A stretch of DNA of 64,000 bases from JBBQYD01 sp942493075. GTDB lineage: Bacteria; Verrucomicrobiota; Verrucomicrobiia; Limisphaerales; UBA8199. Below the pieces are notes generated by a model, which ran no database searches, had not been told where the DNA came from, and worked only from the letters and a program-made list of their open reading frames with translations. The position numbers were made by a program, and so were the translations under genes. Below are positions 14,588 through 22,565 of this stretch, in pieces (positions within the stretch are counted from its first letter, which is position 1; every line of letters starts with the position of its first letter). Where the stretch lies: positions 4,526,001 through 4,590,000 of the forward strand of contig OW818681.1 of the NCBI GenBank assembly GCA_942493075.1. The letters are read 5' to 3'.

Positions 14588-15565
14588 TTACAACTTTGTC
14601 GGCTTGGGAATCGGCATGGAGGTATCGTTCTCATCCGCACCATCGTTCCATTTCAGCGGTGCCAGGTACACACCACCCTGCCCCCAACCAGCACGGCTGA
14701 CATACCACTTCCCATCCACATCACGAATCACCTCAGCAGCGTGTGATTTGATCGAGCCCACCATGTTCTCGATTTTGAATTCATACGGATCAGTGCTCCG
14801 GTAAACACACGTGCGGCTGTAATCATCTCGCGGTCCGATGAACAGGTAGAAGGTTTTTCCACGCCGCACGACAAACGGGGATTCTGTCGGACCGCCGAAC
14901 GTCCCAATCTCGGGATCAAGAAATGCCGTCTTCTTGTTCTTATCCCAATGCACCAGGTCCTTGCTTTCCACGACGAATACCGTGTGATTTCCGCCCTGCG
15001 GTTTCGTTGTCGCGGTGTAGTACATGAGCCATTTTTCCCCATGCCGAAGGATGAAGGGGTCACGCGCATCAAACCCGTCGATCAGCATTGGGTTGGCCGG
15101 ATGCCGATCCCACTTAGACAGGTCTTTCGATGTCGCCAGTTTGATCTGATACTCCGCGCTGCCCTTTCCCCCGGCGCAGTAATACATGTAATAGAGCCCC
15201 TCATGCTCAATCACGTGCGGTGCCCACAGGTGAGCTTCCCCACCCTTGGAATCTACTGTTAAGGCGAAGGGCTGCTTGTCCCATTGTTTCGCTGTCAGAT
15301 TCGTCGCCGTCGCATGCGCAAAATTATCCTCTTCGGCTGGGCGGGCTGGTTCCTCCCGCGTAATACCGAACATATTCCACCGGCCAGTATGGTCGTAAAT
15401 GAAACAGTGATCGTTGATGTACCAGGGCTCTTTCTCACCAACGGAAGGATTGTAGATGCGCTTGAACTCGCCTGCCTCAATAAGCGACTGGTTCGTGCTC
15501 TGGATCTGAGCGAACACGCATGCTGGCAGTGCCAGCAGACAAACTGCCACAAAACGCAATACCAT
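14588..15565 (-). CDS. Secreted glycosidase-like protein (GH32/43/68 beta-propeller type)
   Basis: Start set at ATG 15565: a signal peptide follows (MVLRFVAVCLLALPACVFAQ, cleavage after about residue 20), and AGGAG lies 10 bases upstream. The body has five-bladed beta-propeller repeats with 'LYYMYYCAGG', 'WLMYYTATT' and 'TFYLFIG'. Candidate catalytic acids are D52 (YINDH), D169 in the diagnostic ARDP motif, and E228 in TESP. This points to the GH32/43/68 furanosidase superfamily acting on plant or algal glycans in the periplasm or outside the cell. The exact family is uncertain. The end of the gene is altered: the inserted element replaces the original ...KSR-stop with ...KL-stop, so only the last two residues changed. 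Confidence 0.78.
   Translation of the reverse strand: MVLRFVAVCLLALPACVFAQIQSTNQSLIEAGEFKRIYNPSVGEKEPWYINDHCFIYDHTGRWNMFGITREEPARPAEEDNFAHATATNLTAKQWDKQPFALTVDSKGGEAHLWAPHVIEHEGLYYMYYCAGGKGSAEYQIKLATSKDLSKWDRHPANPMLIDGFDARDPFILRHGEKWLMYYTATTKPQGGNHTVFVVESKDLVHWDKNKKTAFLDPEIGTFGGPTESPFVVRRGKTFYLFIGPRDDYSRTCVYRSTDPYEFKIENMVGSIKSHAAEVIRDVDGKWYVSRAGWGQGGVYLAPLKWNDGADENDTSMPIPKPTKL
14593..14597. repeat. Probable target-site duplication, right copy (ACTTT)
   Basis: Matches 2288-2292. The glycosidase codons AAG and the T of the next codon lie here; the bases beyond it, including the present TAA stop, belong to the element. Confidence 0.7.
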
Positions 15566-16134
15566 AGTTCGAGTTCTCCTTCGTAAAACGATAACTGGGT
15601 TAATGGAACGGCAACAGCATAGTGCCCGATCCACTTCTCGTCGATAGCCAAAGGAGGGCAGCCGCGCGGTTGCGCGGCTGTGGTTAAAAGCGGGTGAGGC
15701 CAGGTTAGCTCAAATTGTCTTTTCTCCAGTGCCCGGAGCACAGAACATCGGCGATTGATGTGAGCGACCTGTGAAAGTTTGCACATTCATCCGCGGATCG
15801 CCCTGCACCTTGTCCCAGCGGGACAGTTGATAAAAGCCCAAAGCTTCAGCTTTGGGTGGCAGGTGTTCAATACCGACCAAGTTCCGAAGGAACGGCTGAG
15901 TGAATGCCTGGCACTGCTGAAAACACCGGTCGAATAGGATCCTCAGCATCTGTGGGAATGGCAGTTCAACCGTCCCTTGCGGGACTCTTTTGGGGTATTA
16001 TGTCAAGCACCCGATGCTGAAGCATTGGGCTATTTTCAGGAGTCCCTTCCGGGACAAACAAAGGGTACGGAGCCTGTGAATAATGACCCCTTGGCGCCAC
16101 TTTCCCTTTGCATTTTCAGTGTTGCTCGACCGTT
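15566..16134. other. Intergenic region with a hairpin-repeat cassette
   Basis: No gene is supported in these 569 bases. CAGCCGCGC-GGTT-GCGCGGCTG (15659-15680) is a perfect 9-bp hairpin. The cassette at 15811-16055 follows; see that entry. Confidence 0.6.
15811..16055. repeat. REP-like cluster of short perfect hairpins
   Basis: Six small palindromes lie within 245 bases: TGTCCC-AGC-GGGACA (15811-15825), CCCAAAGC-TTCA-GCTTTGGG (15837-15856), GTTCC-GAA-GGAAC (15881-15893), GTCCC-TTGC-GGGAC (15972-15985), CCCGATGCT-GA-AGCATTGGG (16010-16029) and GTCCC-TTCC-GGGAC (16042-16055). A 25-bp piece (15875-15899) recurs at 20117-20141 with one mismatch, which shows a dispersed repeat family. Confidence 0.75.
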
Positions 16135-17364
16135 CTAAATCCGGTATTGCGGAATCTTGAGTAATTCGCCGTTTTTCAGGGCGGACTTGTGGGCCACGAT
16201 TCCCGGCACCGTGAGGTTCAACGCCATGCAGATATCGACCAGAGGTTTCCGGTCCATCAAAACAGAACTCACAAACTCGTTCATCAGGTAGCCGTGGGAA
16301 CCGCCGTGACCTCCAGGCTGGACACCGGGTGGCAGAGGCGGCCGGACAAAGCTGTTTTGATCGATCTCTTGCAGGCCCTCAAACTTGCCGTAAAACGTGC
16401 CTTTTTGACCACGCACTCTGCCCATCTCGCCGCCGACACCCGGGGTATCCCAGCTCACAGCCATACGGGCTACCCCGCCCTCTCCTGTGCGGAACTGCGC
16501 GATCTCGGTGCCGAATGGGTTCTTGTATCTATTATTCTCAGGCTGCAGATGCGGGATCACACTTGGCATACCCATGCAACTCACCTCCGTAAAAGACCCT
16601 CCTGTCACGCCGATGTAATACCCGTTGGAGTGGGTGGGATACCACTGTGGTGGAAGCCCGATGCGCCAGCCTTTGAATGAATCTATCGGCTCAGCCATGT
16701 AGTGGTAGTACTCACCCTCTGTGTAAACGAGCTTTCCGAATCCACCTGACTCGTAGATCCGCCGCATGGCATATAAATCCGAGTGATAGCAGGAAGTCTC
16801 AAACATCATGTACTTCAAGCCGCGTGCGGCTTTCACCGCTGCGAATAGCTTCTCAGCATCCTCCAGGGAACCGAACACAGCGGGAACCGCCGAGGCCACA
16901 TGCTTGCCATGCTTCAACACCTCGATGCAATGACGCGCGTGATTCGGGGCATCCGTAGCCACATACACAGCTTCAATTTTGTCATCCTTCACCATTTCTT
17001 CGAGAGATGGATAGGTCTTCTGACAGCGGCAGGCTTTAGCCATCTCAGCACATCGTTCCGGCACAAGATCAGTCACGGCCACCACTTCGACGTTTGGATG
17101 ATCCTGGAATCCGAAATCGGCGCCGAATTTGCACACCCCGTATCCAGCGATTCCCACGCGCAACTTGCGATCAGAAAACGGCTGCCAGCCCTTGTGCATC
17201 TCCTGGGTAACGGGAGCGCGTTCGAAGCCTTGGATCGCGGGCTCGGCGAGCGAACTGGCACGAAACAATCCGGCAGCTCCGGCGCTGAGTCCAAGGGTTT
17301 GGAGGAAAGAGCGGCGCGACCAAGCCGTCGAGGTGATAACGGAATTCTGATTATTGGCGTTCAC
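16135..17364 (-). CDS. Tat-exported Gfo/Idh/MocA-family oxidoreductase, 409 aa
   Basis: A twin-arginine signal (SRRSFLQTLGLSAGAAGLF, residues 16-34) directs export. The Rossmann core starts RKLRVGIAGYG, with the NAD(P) motif GIAGYG at about 71-76, followed by VVAVTDL and a substrate-binding domain containing HSDLYAMRR. The usual 'EKP' motif that carries a catalytic Lys is replaced by a sequence near ASAVPAV, so the chemistry may differ or the protein may not be a classic dehydrogenase. Such exported paralogues are abundant in Verrucomicrobia and Planctomycetes and are thought to act on sugars. It is transcribed toward the glycosidase, with 569 non-coding bases between them. Confidence 0.85.
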   Translation of the reverse strand: MNANNQNSVITSTAWSRRSFLQTLGLSAGAAGLFRASSLAEPAIQGFERAPVTQEMHKGWQPFSDRKLRVGIAGYGVCKFGADFGFQDHPNVEVVAVTDLVPERCAEMAKACRCQKTYPSLEEMVKDDKIEAVYVATDAPNHARHCIEVLKHGKHVASAVPAVFGSLEDAEKLFAAVKAARGLKYMMFETSCYHSDLYAMRRIYESGGFGKLVYTEGEYYHYMAEPIDSFKGWRIGLPPQWYPTHSNGYYIGVTGGSFTEVSCMGMPSVIPHLQPENNRYKNPFGTEIAQFRTGEGGVARMAVSWDTPGVGGEMGRVRGQKGTFYGKFEGLQEIDQNSFVRPPLPPGVQPGGHGGSHGYLMNEFVSSVLMDRKPLVDICMALNLTVPGIVAHKSALKNGELLKIPQYRI

Positions 17365-17420
17365 GGGGCAAGTATGAGGCTGGCTGATTAAGCGTCAAGC
17401 TTCGTTAAAGATCACGGCGC

Positions 17421-17536
17421 CCTCAGGCGATGCCGCCCTACCTGGTAGCGCGCTCTCGCCGCAGAGCGCCTTTTTAGGATTCATGGAGACATCCGCAGGG
17501 TTTGGGACCGGCGGCCTTGGCAATGCCGCCCTACCC
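17421..17536. repeat. Dispersed repeat with terminator-like hairpin
   Basis: GCGCTCT-CGCCGC-AGAGCGC (17450-17469) is a perfect 7-bp stem followed by CTTTTT. Nearly the same hairpin is found at 59721-59740. On both sides lie GC-rich words of the type 'ATGCCGCCCTACC' (17430 and 17524), which also recur in altered form near 59780. This is a mobile or expanding intergenic repeat rather than a terminator, because no rightward gene precedes it. Confidence 0.6.
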
Positions 17537-17596
17537 CCGCAAGGAGATGGGGTTGATTCTTCCATGCCACACGCCTAGAATGGCTGACAACAAGTG

Positions 17597-18559
17597 ATGA
17601 AAGCAAATTTCAAGCTGCTGCTGACCGGAGCTCTCGCCTCGCTGGCTATTCTCCCCGCTTCGGCCGAATTGGCCAACGGGATAAAAGCCATCGTGCATGA
17701 TTCGGTGATCACGTACGTGGATGTCGAGGAACTCACGGCACAAACCACCAGCCTCTTGAGGCGGCAGTACCAGAGCAATCCGCAGGCCTTCCAGCAAAAA
17801 ATGGAAGAGATCCGCGGAGAGAACCTGGACAAGCTCCTGGCCCACCAACTCATTCTGCGCGAATTCGAGAGTGCCGGCTATCAACTGCCCGAATCCGTTA
17901 TCGACGACGTGGTGCAGAAGCGCATCCGCGCCCGGTTCGGTGATCGTGCAACGCTCACAAAGACGTTGCAGGCCGAGGGAATGACCTATGAGAAGTTCCG
18001 CCAGGACGTGCGCGAACAATTCATCGTTGAGGCGATGCGCGGCAAGAACATTTCCCAGGAAATCATCATCTCTCCCTACAAAATCGAGACCTACTACGCA
18101 GCGAACAAAGACAAATACAAAGTTGAAGACCAGGTGAAGCTGCGGATGATCGTTCTCAACAAGTCCAAGGAACCGAGCGGGCCGGATGCCACCAAGTTGG
18201 CCCAGGAAATCCTGGCCAAGCTCAAGGAAGGCGCCTCGTTTGCGGAAATGGCCAGCGTGTATTCACAGGGCTCGCAACGTGCTCAGGGGGGCGACTGGGG
18301 TTGGGTGGATAAATCAGTCCTCCGAAAGGACCTGGCGGAAAAGGCATTCGCACTTAAATCAGGCGAGCGGAGCGACGTGATTGAAACCTCCGAAGCCTGC
18401 TACCTCATGCTGGTAGAGGATGCCAAAACAGCTCACGTGCGTCCCCTGGCCGAGGTGCGCAATGACATTGAGAAAAGCCTGGTGCTCGAACAGCGGGATC
18501 GCCTCGAAAAACAGTGGCTGGCCAAGTTGCGCAAGAAAACCTTCGTTCGGTATTTCTAA
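17597..18559 (+). CDS. SurA/PpiC-like periplasmic peptidyl-prolyl isomerase
   Basis: GTG 17594 and ATG 17597 are adjacent; ATG is listed. A signal peptide (MKANFKLLLTGALASLAILP...SAE) precedes a SurA-type N-terminal chaperone domain (NGIKAIVHDSVITYVDVEEL). A parvulin domain follows at about 170-270 (QVKLRMIVLNKS; FAEMASVYSQGSQRAQGGDW; AFALKSGERSDVIETSEACY). It probably helps fold outer-membrane proteins in the periplasm. It lies 12 bases before pdxA, and surA-pdxA adjacency is also seen in proteobacteria, which supports the call. Confidence 0.85.
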   Translation: MKANFKLLLTGALASLAILPASAELANGIKAIVHDSVITYVDVEELTAQTTSLLRRQYQSNPQAFQQKMEEIRGENLDKLLAHQLILREFESAGYQLPESVIDDVVQKRIRARFGDRATLTKTLQAEGMTYEKFRQDVREQFIVEAMRGKNISQEIIISPYKIETYYAANKDKYKVEDQVKLRMIVLNKSKEPSGPDATKLAQEILAKLKEGASFAEMASVYSQGSQRAQGGDWGWVDKSVLRKDLAEKAFALKSGERSDVIETSEACYLMLVEDAKTAHVRPLAEVRNDIEKSLVLEQRDRLEKQWLAKLRKKTFVRYF

Positions 18560-18571
18560 CCTTTCAGTGAA

Positions 18572-19573
18572 ATGACAGGCTGGACCGGCATTTCGATTGG
18601 CGACGTAACGGGCATTGGGCCCGAGGTCACACTTAAAGCCTTGGCTGCCCTCGCTCAATCGGGCGATGCCACACGCTACCTGCTGCTGGGCGACCTCGCG
18701 CATCTGCAAACACTCAACCGCAAGCTCAGCTTGAACTTGCCGCTGCAAAAGTTTGAAAGCTATGCCCAATCCGGATCTTACTTCGTGCGGGAGACGGTCC
18801 CGGCCTTACCAGAGAGCTTGAGCAAAGGGGCAGCCCCAGCAGCTCTTGCGTCCGTCACCTGGGTCCAGGAAGGAGCTCGACGCTGCCTGGCAAAAGAGCT
18901 CGACGCGCTGATCACAGCGCCGGTCAATAAGGAGGCGATTGTTCGTGCCGGGCACAAATTCATCGGTCAAACCGAGTTGCTGTCGGAAATGGCAGGCGCG
19001 CGTGAAACCGCGATGATGTTGTTGGGCGCAGACGACCGGGGCCGCTGGCTGCGAGTGATCCTGGCCACCACCCATGTCTCTATCCGCAAACTGCCCGATC
19101 AACTGACCTCGGAAAAGGTCCTCCTGGCTATACGGCTGGCTGCTCATTCGTGCAAGGACTTGGGATTGCCACGCGCGCGCGTAGCGGTGTGCGGGCTGAA
19201 CCCACATGCCGGCGAAGGCGGAGCCATGGGCGACGAGGAGATGACCGTGATTACTCCAGCAGTCCGCGACGCCAAATCGATGGGGTTGGATGTCGAGGGC
19301 CCTCTCAGCGCGGATGCCCTATTCTACTATGTTTTCCGCGGAGACTATGATGCCGTGGTGGCGATGTATCACGACCAGGGGCTGGTTCCGTTGAAGATGA
19401 TCGGATTTGAATCGGGAGTAAACTGGACGCTGGGTCTGCCTTTTATCCGAACTTCGCCCGACCACGGCACTGCCTACGACATCGCAGGTCAGGGCAAGGC
19501 CAGTCCCTCAAGCATGCTTTCAGCCATGCACCTCGCCAAGCAGGTAAACGAACGGCGAGCCAGCCTGTTATAA
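18572..19573 (+). CDS. pdxA: 4-hydroxythreonine-4-phosphate dehydrogenase
   Basis: A 333-residue PdxA, the NAD-dependent step of DXP-dependent vitamin B6 synthesis in the cytoplasm, forming 3-amino-2-oxopropyl phosphate. Seen motifs are GDVTGIGPEVTLKAL at the start, TAPVNKEAI, GQTELLSEM, CGLNPHAGEGGAMGDEE, and the metal and substrate region HDQGLVPLKMIGF. The latter is followed by the signature RTSPDHGTAYDIAGQGKA. Full length. It follows the SurA-like gene closely and overlaps the convergent ptsN-like gene by six bases. Confidence 0.95.
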   Translation: MTGWTGISIGDVTGIGPEVTLKALAALAQSGDATRYLLLGDLAHLQTLNRKLSLNLPLQKFESYAQSGSYFVRETVPALPESLSKGAAPAALASVTWVQEGARRCLAKELDALITAPVNKEAIVRAGHKFIGQTELLSEMAGARETAMMLLGADDRGRWLRVILATTHVSIRKLPDQLTSEKVLLAIRLAAHSCKDLGLPRARVAVCGLNPHAGEGGAMGDEEMTVITPAVRDAKSMGLDVEGPLSADALFYYVFRGDYDAVVAMYHDQGLVPLKMIGFESGVNWTLGLPFIRTSPDHGTAYDIAGQGKASPSSMLSAMHLAKQVNERRASLL

Positions 19574-20053
19574 ACCGCACTCCGCTTCACGGATCACGGA
19601 AATAACGTCCGCCGGTTTCTCTACATTCAGCAGTTGGGTGCGTATTTTTGGATCACGCAAGATGCGGCTGATACGAGCGAGCATCGCCAGGTGTTCGGTG
19701 ACCGTAGGGGCTATCAACAAGAAGAAGAGACGCGCCGGTTTGCGGTCAATCGCGCCATAATTAATGCCTGTTGCATGGCGGCCGAACACAATAATGGGCT
19801 TATCAACCATTCCAACCAGGGCATTGCGCGCGTGTGGCAGGGCCACGCCATCGCCGATGCCGGTGCTGTGAAGCTGCTCACGCTCGTGCAGGGCTTTCAA
19901 AAGGGTCTGGCGCGCTTCCGGTTGGTCGGCAAGCTGCGGTATGTGCTCCACTAATTCCTTGAGGACCGAGTCACGATCCTGACTCTGCAGATTCAAAGCG
20001 ATAGAAGAGTTGGAAATGACTTCGCTAAGCAAGATTGAGCCGGAACACTTCAT
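19568..20053 (-). CDS. ptsN: PTS EIIA (nitrogen-type) regulatory protein
   Basis: The 161-residue EIIA domain has the phospho-acceptor motif GDGVALPHAR with H74, preceded by STGI, and the C-terminal 'LAMLARISRILRD' helix. EIIA-Ntr proteins take phosphate from NPr and regulate rather than transport; no EIIB or EIIC genes lie nearby. It overlaps pdxA tail to tail by six bases. The start at 20053 could be shifted to an inner start; the first nine residues are unusual for the family. Confidence 0.85.
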   Translation of the reverse strand: MKCSGSILLSEVISNSSIALNLQSQDRDSVLKELVEHIPQLADQPEARQTLLKALHEREQLHSTGIGDGVALPHARNALVGMVDKPIIVFGRHATGINYGAIDRKPARLFFLLIAPTVTEHLAMLARISRILRDPKIRTQLLNVEKPADVISVIREAECGL

Positions 20054-20116
20054 ACGCTCGTGAGGGTAGCATCTGCCCCTGAAGGGTGGAAGGAATATTC
20101 ACGAGGTGCGGGGTGG

Positions 20117-20141
20117 GACCAAGTTCCGAAGAAACGGCTGA
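20117..20141 (+). repeat. Second copy of the 15875-type repeat
   Basis: Twenty-five bases identical to 15875-15899 except for one G to A change, which weakens the GTTCC-GAA-GGAAC hairpin. It lies in the divergent intergenic region between ptsN and the glycosyltransferase gene. Confidence 0.75.
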
Positions 20142-20229
20142 ATAGTACCTCCCATGGTGCGACCTCGTTCGAATTCGACTTGTCTTAGCGGATGTGCTGC
20201 CGTATTTATGGCCCGACTGCGAGACGTGC

Positions 20230-20976
20230 ATGAATAAGACCCTGGTGGTGGTGCCAACTTTTAATGAGCGGGAAAACCTTCCCCCGCTCACCCAGCGTCT
20301 TGCCAGCCTCCCCACGCCTGTCGACCTCCTGGTGGTGGATGACAATTCTCCCGATGGAACGGGCCGCATCGCCGATGAACTGGCCTCACGTCACCCGTTC
20401 ATTCACGTGCTGCATCGTCAGGAAAAGTCGGGTCTGGGACGCGCCTACGTGGCAGGGTTTAAATGGGCCATTCAACACGGATACGAGTTCATCTTCGAGC
20501 TTGATGGAGATTTCTCGCATAACCCTGATGACATTCCGATGTTCCTGGAAGCGGCCCAGAATGCGGACGTTGTTCTTGGGTCACGATACGTCAATGGCAT
20601 CCGCATCATAAACTGGCCGCTCAGCCGGTTGATGCTGAGTAAAGGCGCAGCTAATTACGTCAAACTCATCACGGGGATGCCGTTCAGCGATCCGACGGGC
20701 GGTTACAAATGTTTTAGGCGTGCAGCCCTGGAAGCCGTGGGACTGGATGACATCCATTCCAACGGATACAGCTTTCAGATCGAGGTTACCCACCGCCTGT
20801 GGCGGAGGGGCATGCGTGTCACGGAGGTGCCAATCATTTTCACGGACCGCTTCCAAGGCCATTCCAAGATGTCGGGGCACATCATCCAGGAAGCGCTGAT
20901 CATGGTATGGCGCTTGTGGGTGCAAAATGGATTCCGCCGCAGCCCGCGAGTACCCACCCGCTCGGTCCCGAGCTGA
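20230..20976 (+). CDS. GT2 glycosyltransferase, polyprenol-phosphate mannosyltransferase type
   Basis: Start set at ATG 20230 (MNKTLVVVPTFNERENL). Typical DPM1-type GT2 features are seen: VPTFNERENL, VVDDNSPDGTG, RQEKSGLGRAYVAGFKWAI, the DxD-like ELDGDFSHNPDDIP, SDPTGGYKCFRR, and NGYSFQIEVTHRLWRRG with VPIIFTDRFQGHSKMS. It has no C-terminal membrane domain and should be a peripheral enzyme that charges polyprenyl phosphate with mannose or a related sugar for glycan or lipid glycosylation. The donor sugar cannot be told from sequence. Confidence 0.88.
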   Translation: MNKTLVVVPTFNERENLPPLTQRLASLPTPVDLLVVDDNSPDGTGRIADELASRHPFIHVLHRQEKSGLGRAYVAGFKWAIQHGYEFIFELDGDFSHNPDDIPMFLEAAQNADVVLGSRYVNGIRIINWPLSRLMLSKGAANYVKLITGMPFSDPTGGYKCFRRAALEAVGLDDIHSNGYSFQIEVTHRLWRRGMRVTEVPIIFTDRFQGHSKMSGHIIQEALIMVWRLWVQNGFRRSPRVPTRSVPS

Positions 20977-21112
20977 AAGCTGGCGAAACGCAGGCGAATC
21001 CTCCGGAATTCCCCTTATCGATGCCGTCGATCAGGCGCCGCGTAACCTAACTTTCATGCGGCGTATCATTGTGCTTTGCCGGACTTAATGACGCCATTAT
21101 CTTAAGCCCCCA

Positions 21113-22513
21113 ATGAGCTCCAAATCTATGATCCGCTCTCTCTTACCCGCCGGAATAATGGCTGGCCTGCTCTGCTGCCAGATGCCGGCAAGCGCCACAT
21201 CCACCGTGACAACTGGCCACCTGGAGAATGACGAGGCCAGCCCATCGTTTAACTTGGAGAAACTGCCCGCCCCAGCAAAGGGAGATGCCGCGGAAAGCGC
21301 GCTGTTCGAAGTGCTCAGCGGCGCACGCGATCCGAATGGCGGCAGCGCCTCCGTGCTCGCTGACGGCAAATTGCCCACCGACTCGGATGAGCCCAGTGCG
21401 AACTTCTTCTTCCGGGCAGGCACACAAGGAGGCCGTTTGCGCATGGATCTGACCAAGGTTGTAGATATAAAGCAGATCAATAGTTACTCGTGGCATCCCG
21501 GTGATCGCGGACCACAAGTCTATACTCTTTATGCGAGCGATGGAGCCGCCGCCGATTTCAAGCTTGCGCCCGAAAAGAACCCGGAGCAGCAGGGGTGGCA
21601 AAAGATTGCGACGGTCGATACGCGCTCAGGAACGGACGCAGGCGGCATTTACGGAGCGAGCATCGCTGCGGGAAAAGAAACACTCGGCAAGTTCCGCTAT
21701 CTCCTTTTCGATATTGCACAAACCCGCGAGGGAGATCCATTCGCCAACACCTTTTACAGCGAAATTGATGTGATTGAGGCAGGGACAGAACCCGCGGGTA
21801 TCGCAAGCACTCTCACAACCACAGCCCCGCCTTTCGTCATCTACGCCCCGGAGCGGGCTTGCGCCATTTCGTTCAACACCAGCCAGGCCCCGGAACTTAA
21901 AGAATGGGCGGAACAAACACTGGCCCCGGTCCTGGCGGAGTGGTACCCACGCCTCACGAATATCATGACAAGCGAGGGTTACAAAGCGCCTGCAAAATTC
22001 AGTGTGGAAATCAAACCGATGCCCGGCGTGGCGTTCACTTCAGGCACGAAAGTTGTGGCCAACTCCAACTGGCTCCAAGGAGAACTTAAGGGCGAAGCCG
22101 TTGGAGCTTTGCTGCATGAGGAGGTTCACGTGCTGCAGCAGTACGGGCGCGGACGTCGCAACAATCCCGGGGCGCACTCGCCGCCCGGCTGGCTGGTGGA
22201 GGGCATCCCTGATTACATCCGCTGGTTTGTGTATGAACCCCAAAGCCACGGCGCTGACAACATCTGGATGAGCCGTCTGCGCAAGCTCGATCTGCGCTAT
22301 GATGCGGGCTACCGAACGAGCGCCAATTTTCTCGATTACGTCAGCCAGAAGTATGACACAAATATCGTGACGAAAGTAAATGCCGCGTGCCGCGAGCATC
22401 GCGACACGACCGAGGTGTTTCGGCAGGCTTCTGGAAAACCGTTAGCGGAGCTGAACGAGGAATGGGCCAAGTGGGTGACCGAGCAAGTTGCAGCTATCCG
22501 CGCAAAGAAGTAG
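21113..22513 (+). CDS. Secreted zinc peptidase of the basic secretory protein (BSP) type
   Basis: A signal peptide (about residues 1-28) is followed by a discoidin-like domain (about 60-220; DLTKVVDIKQINSYSWHPGD) and then a BSP-type peptidase domain. The latter contains the zinc motif HEEVH (H335-E336...H339) and the downstream GWLVEGIPDYIRWF stretch typical of the family. The C-terminus includes a conserved 'ANFLDYVSQKYD' region. Such exported proteins are common in plants and in Bacteroidetes and Verrucomicrobia. The substrate is unknown. The gene stands alone, with a 136-base gap upstream. Confidence 0.8.
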   Translation: MSSKSMIRSLLPAGIMAGLLCCQMPASATSTVTTGHLENDEASPSFNLEKLPAPAKGDAAESALFEVLSGARDPNGGSASVLADGKLPTDSDEPSANFFFRAGTQGGRLRMDLTKVVDIKQINSYSWHPGDRGPQVYTLYASDGAAADFKLAPEKNPEQQGWQKIATVDTRSGTDAGGIYGASIAAGKETLGKFRYLLFDIAQTREGDPFANTFYSEIDVIEAGTEPAGIASTLTTTAPPFVIYAPERACAISFNTSQAPELKEWAEQTLAPVLAEWYPRLTNIMTSEGYKAPAKFSVEIKPMPGVAFTSGTKVVANSNWLQGELKGEAVGALLHEEVHVLQQYGRGRRNNPGAHSPPGWLVEGIPDYIRWFVYEPQSHGADNIWMSRLRKLDLRYDAGYRTSANFLDYVSQKYDTNIVTKVNAACREHRDTTEVFRQASGKPLAELNEEWAKWVTEQVAAIRAKK

Positions 22514-22565
22514 GAGTTAGGTTGTTGTCTTTGACAGCCACAGCGGTTGATTTAGTCTAGGCGAC

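Larger units (their letters stand above)
2293..14592. mobile_element. Compact Mu-type transposable element with virion genes
   Basis: This 12.3-kb unit is bounded by inverted terminal repeats (2299-2317 against 14546-14564 and 14567-14585) and a likely 5-bp duplication. A leftward block (6017 down to 2571) holds a repressor, several small unknown genes, an excisionase-like protein and a Mu gpG-like protein. A rightward block (6258-14460) holds an HTH protein, a coiled-coil protein, a second HTH protein, major capsid protein, small protein, Mu I-like protease, tape-measure-like protein, MuA-type transposase and MuB-type ATPase. Terminase, portal, sheath, baseplate, fibre and lysis genes are not seen. 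In phage Mu the transposition genes follow the repressor near the left end, whereas here they close the right end. It may be a satellite that relies on a helper phage, or a prophage reduced by deletion. Confidence 0.82.

Noticed and set aside
2292..14592. Element limits defined by symmetrical TG...CA ends (2292 and 14592)
   Set aside because: Both ends then have a TG-N5-CGACAGG layout, which is attractive, but the flanking 5 bases (GACTT and ACTTT) do not match. The ACTTT duplication with a start at 2293 fits the restored gene end equally well. The uncertainty is one base.
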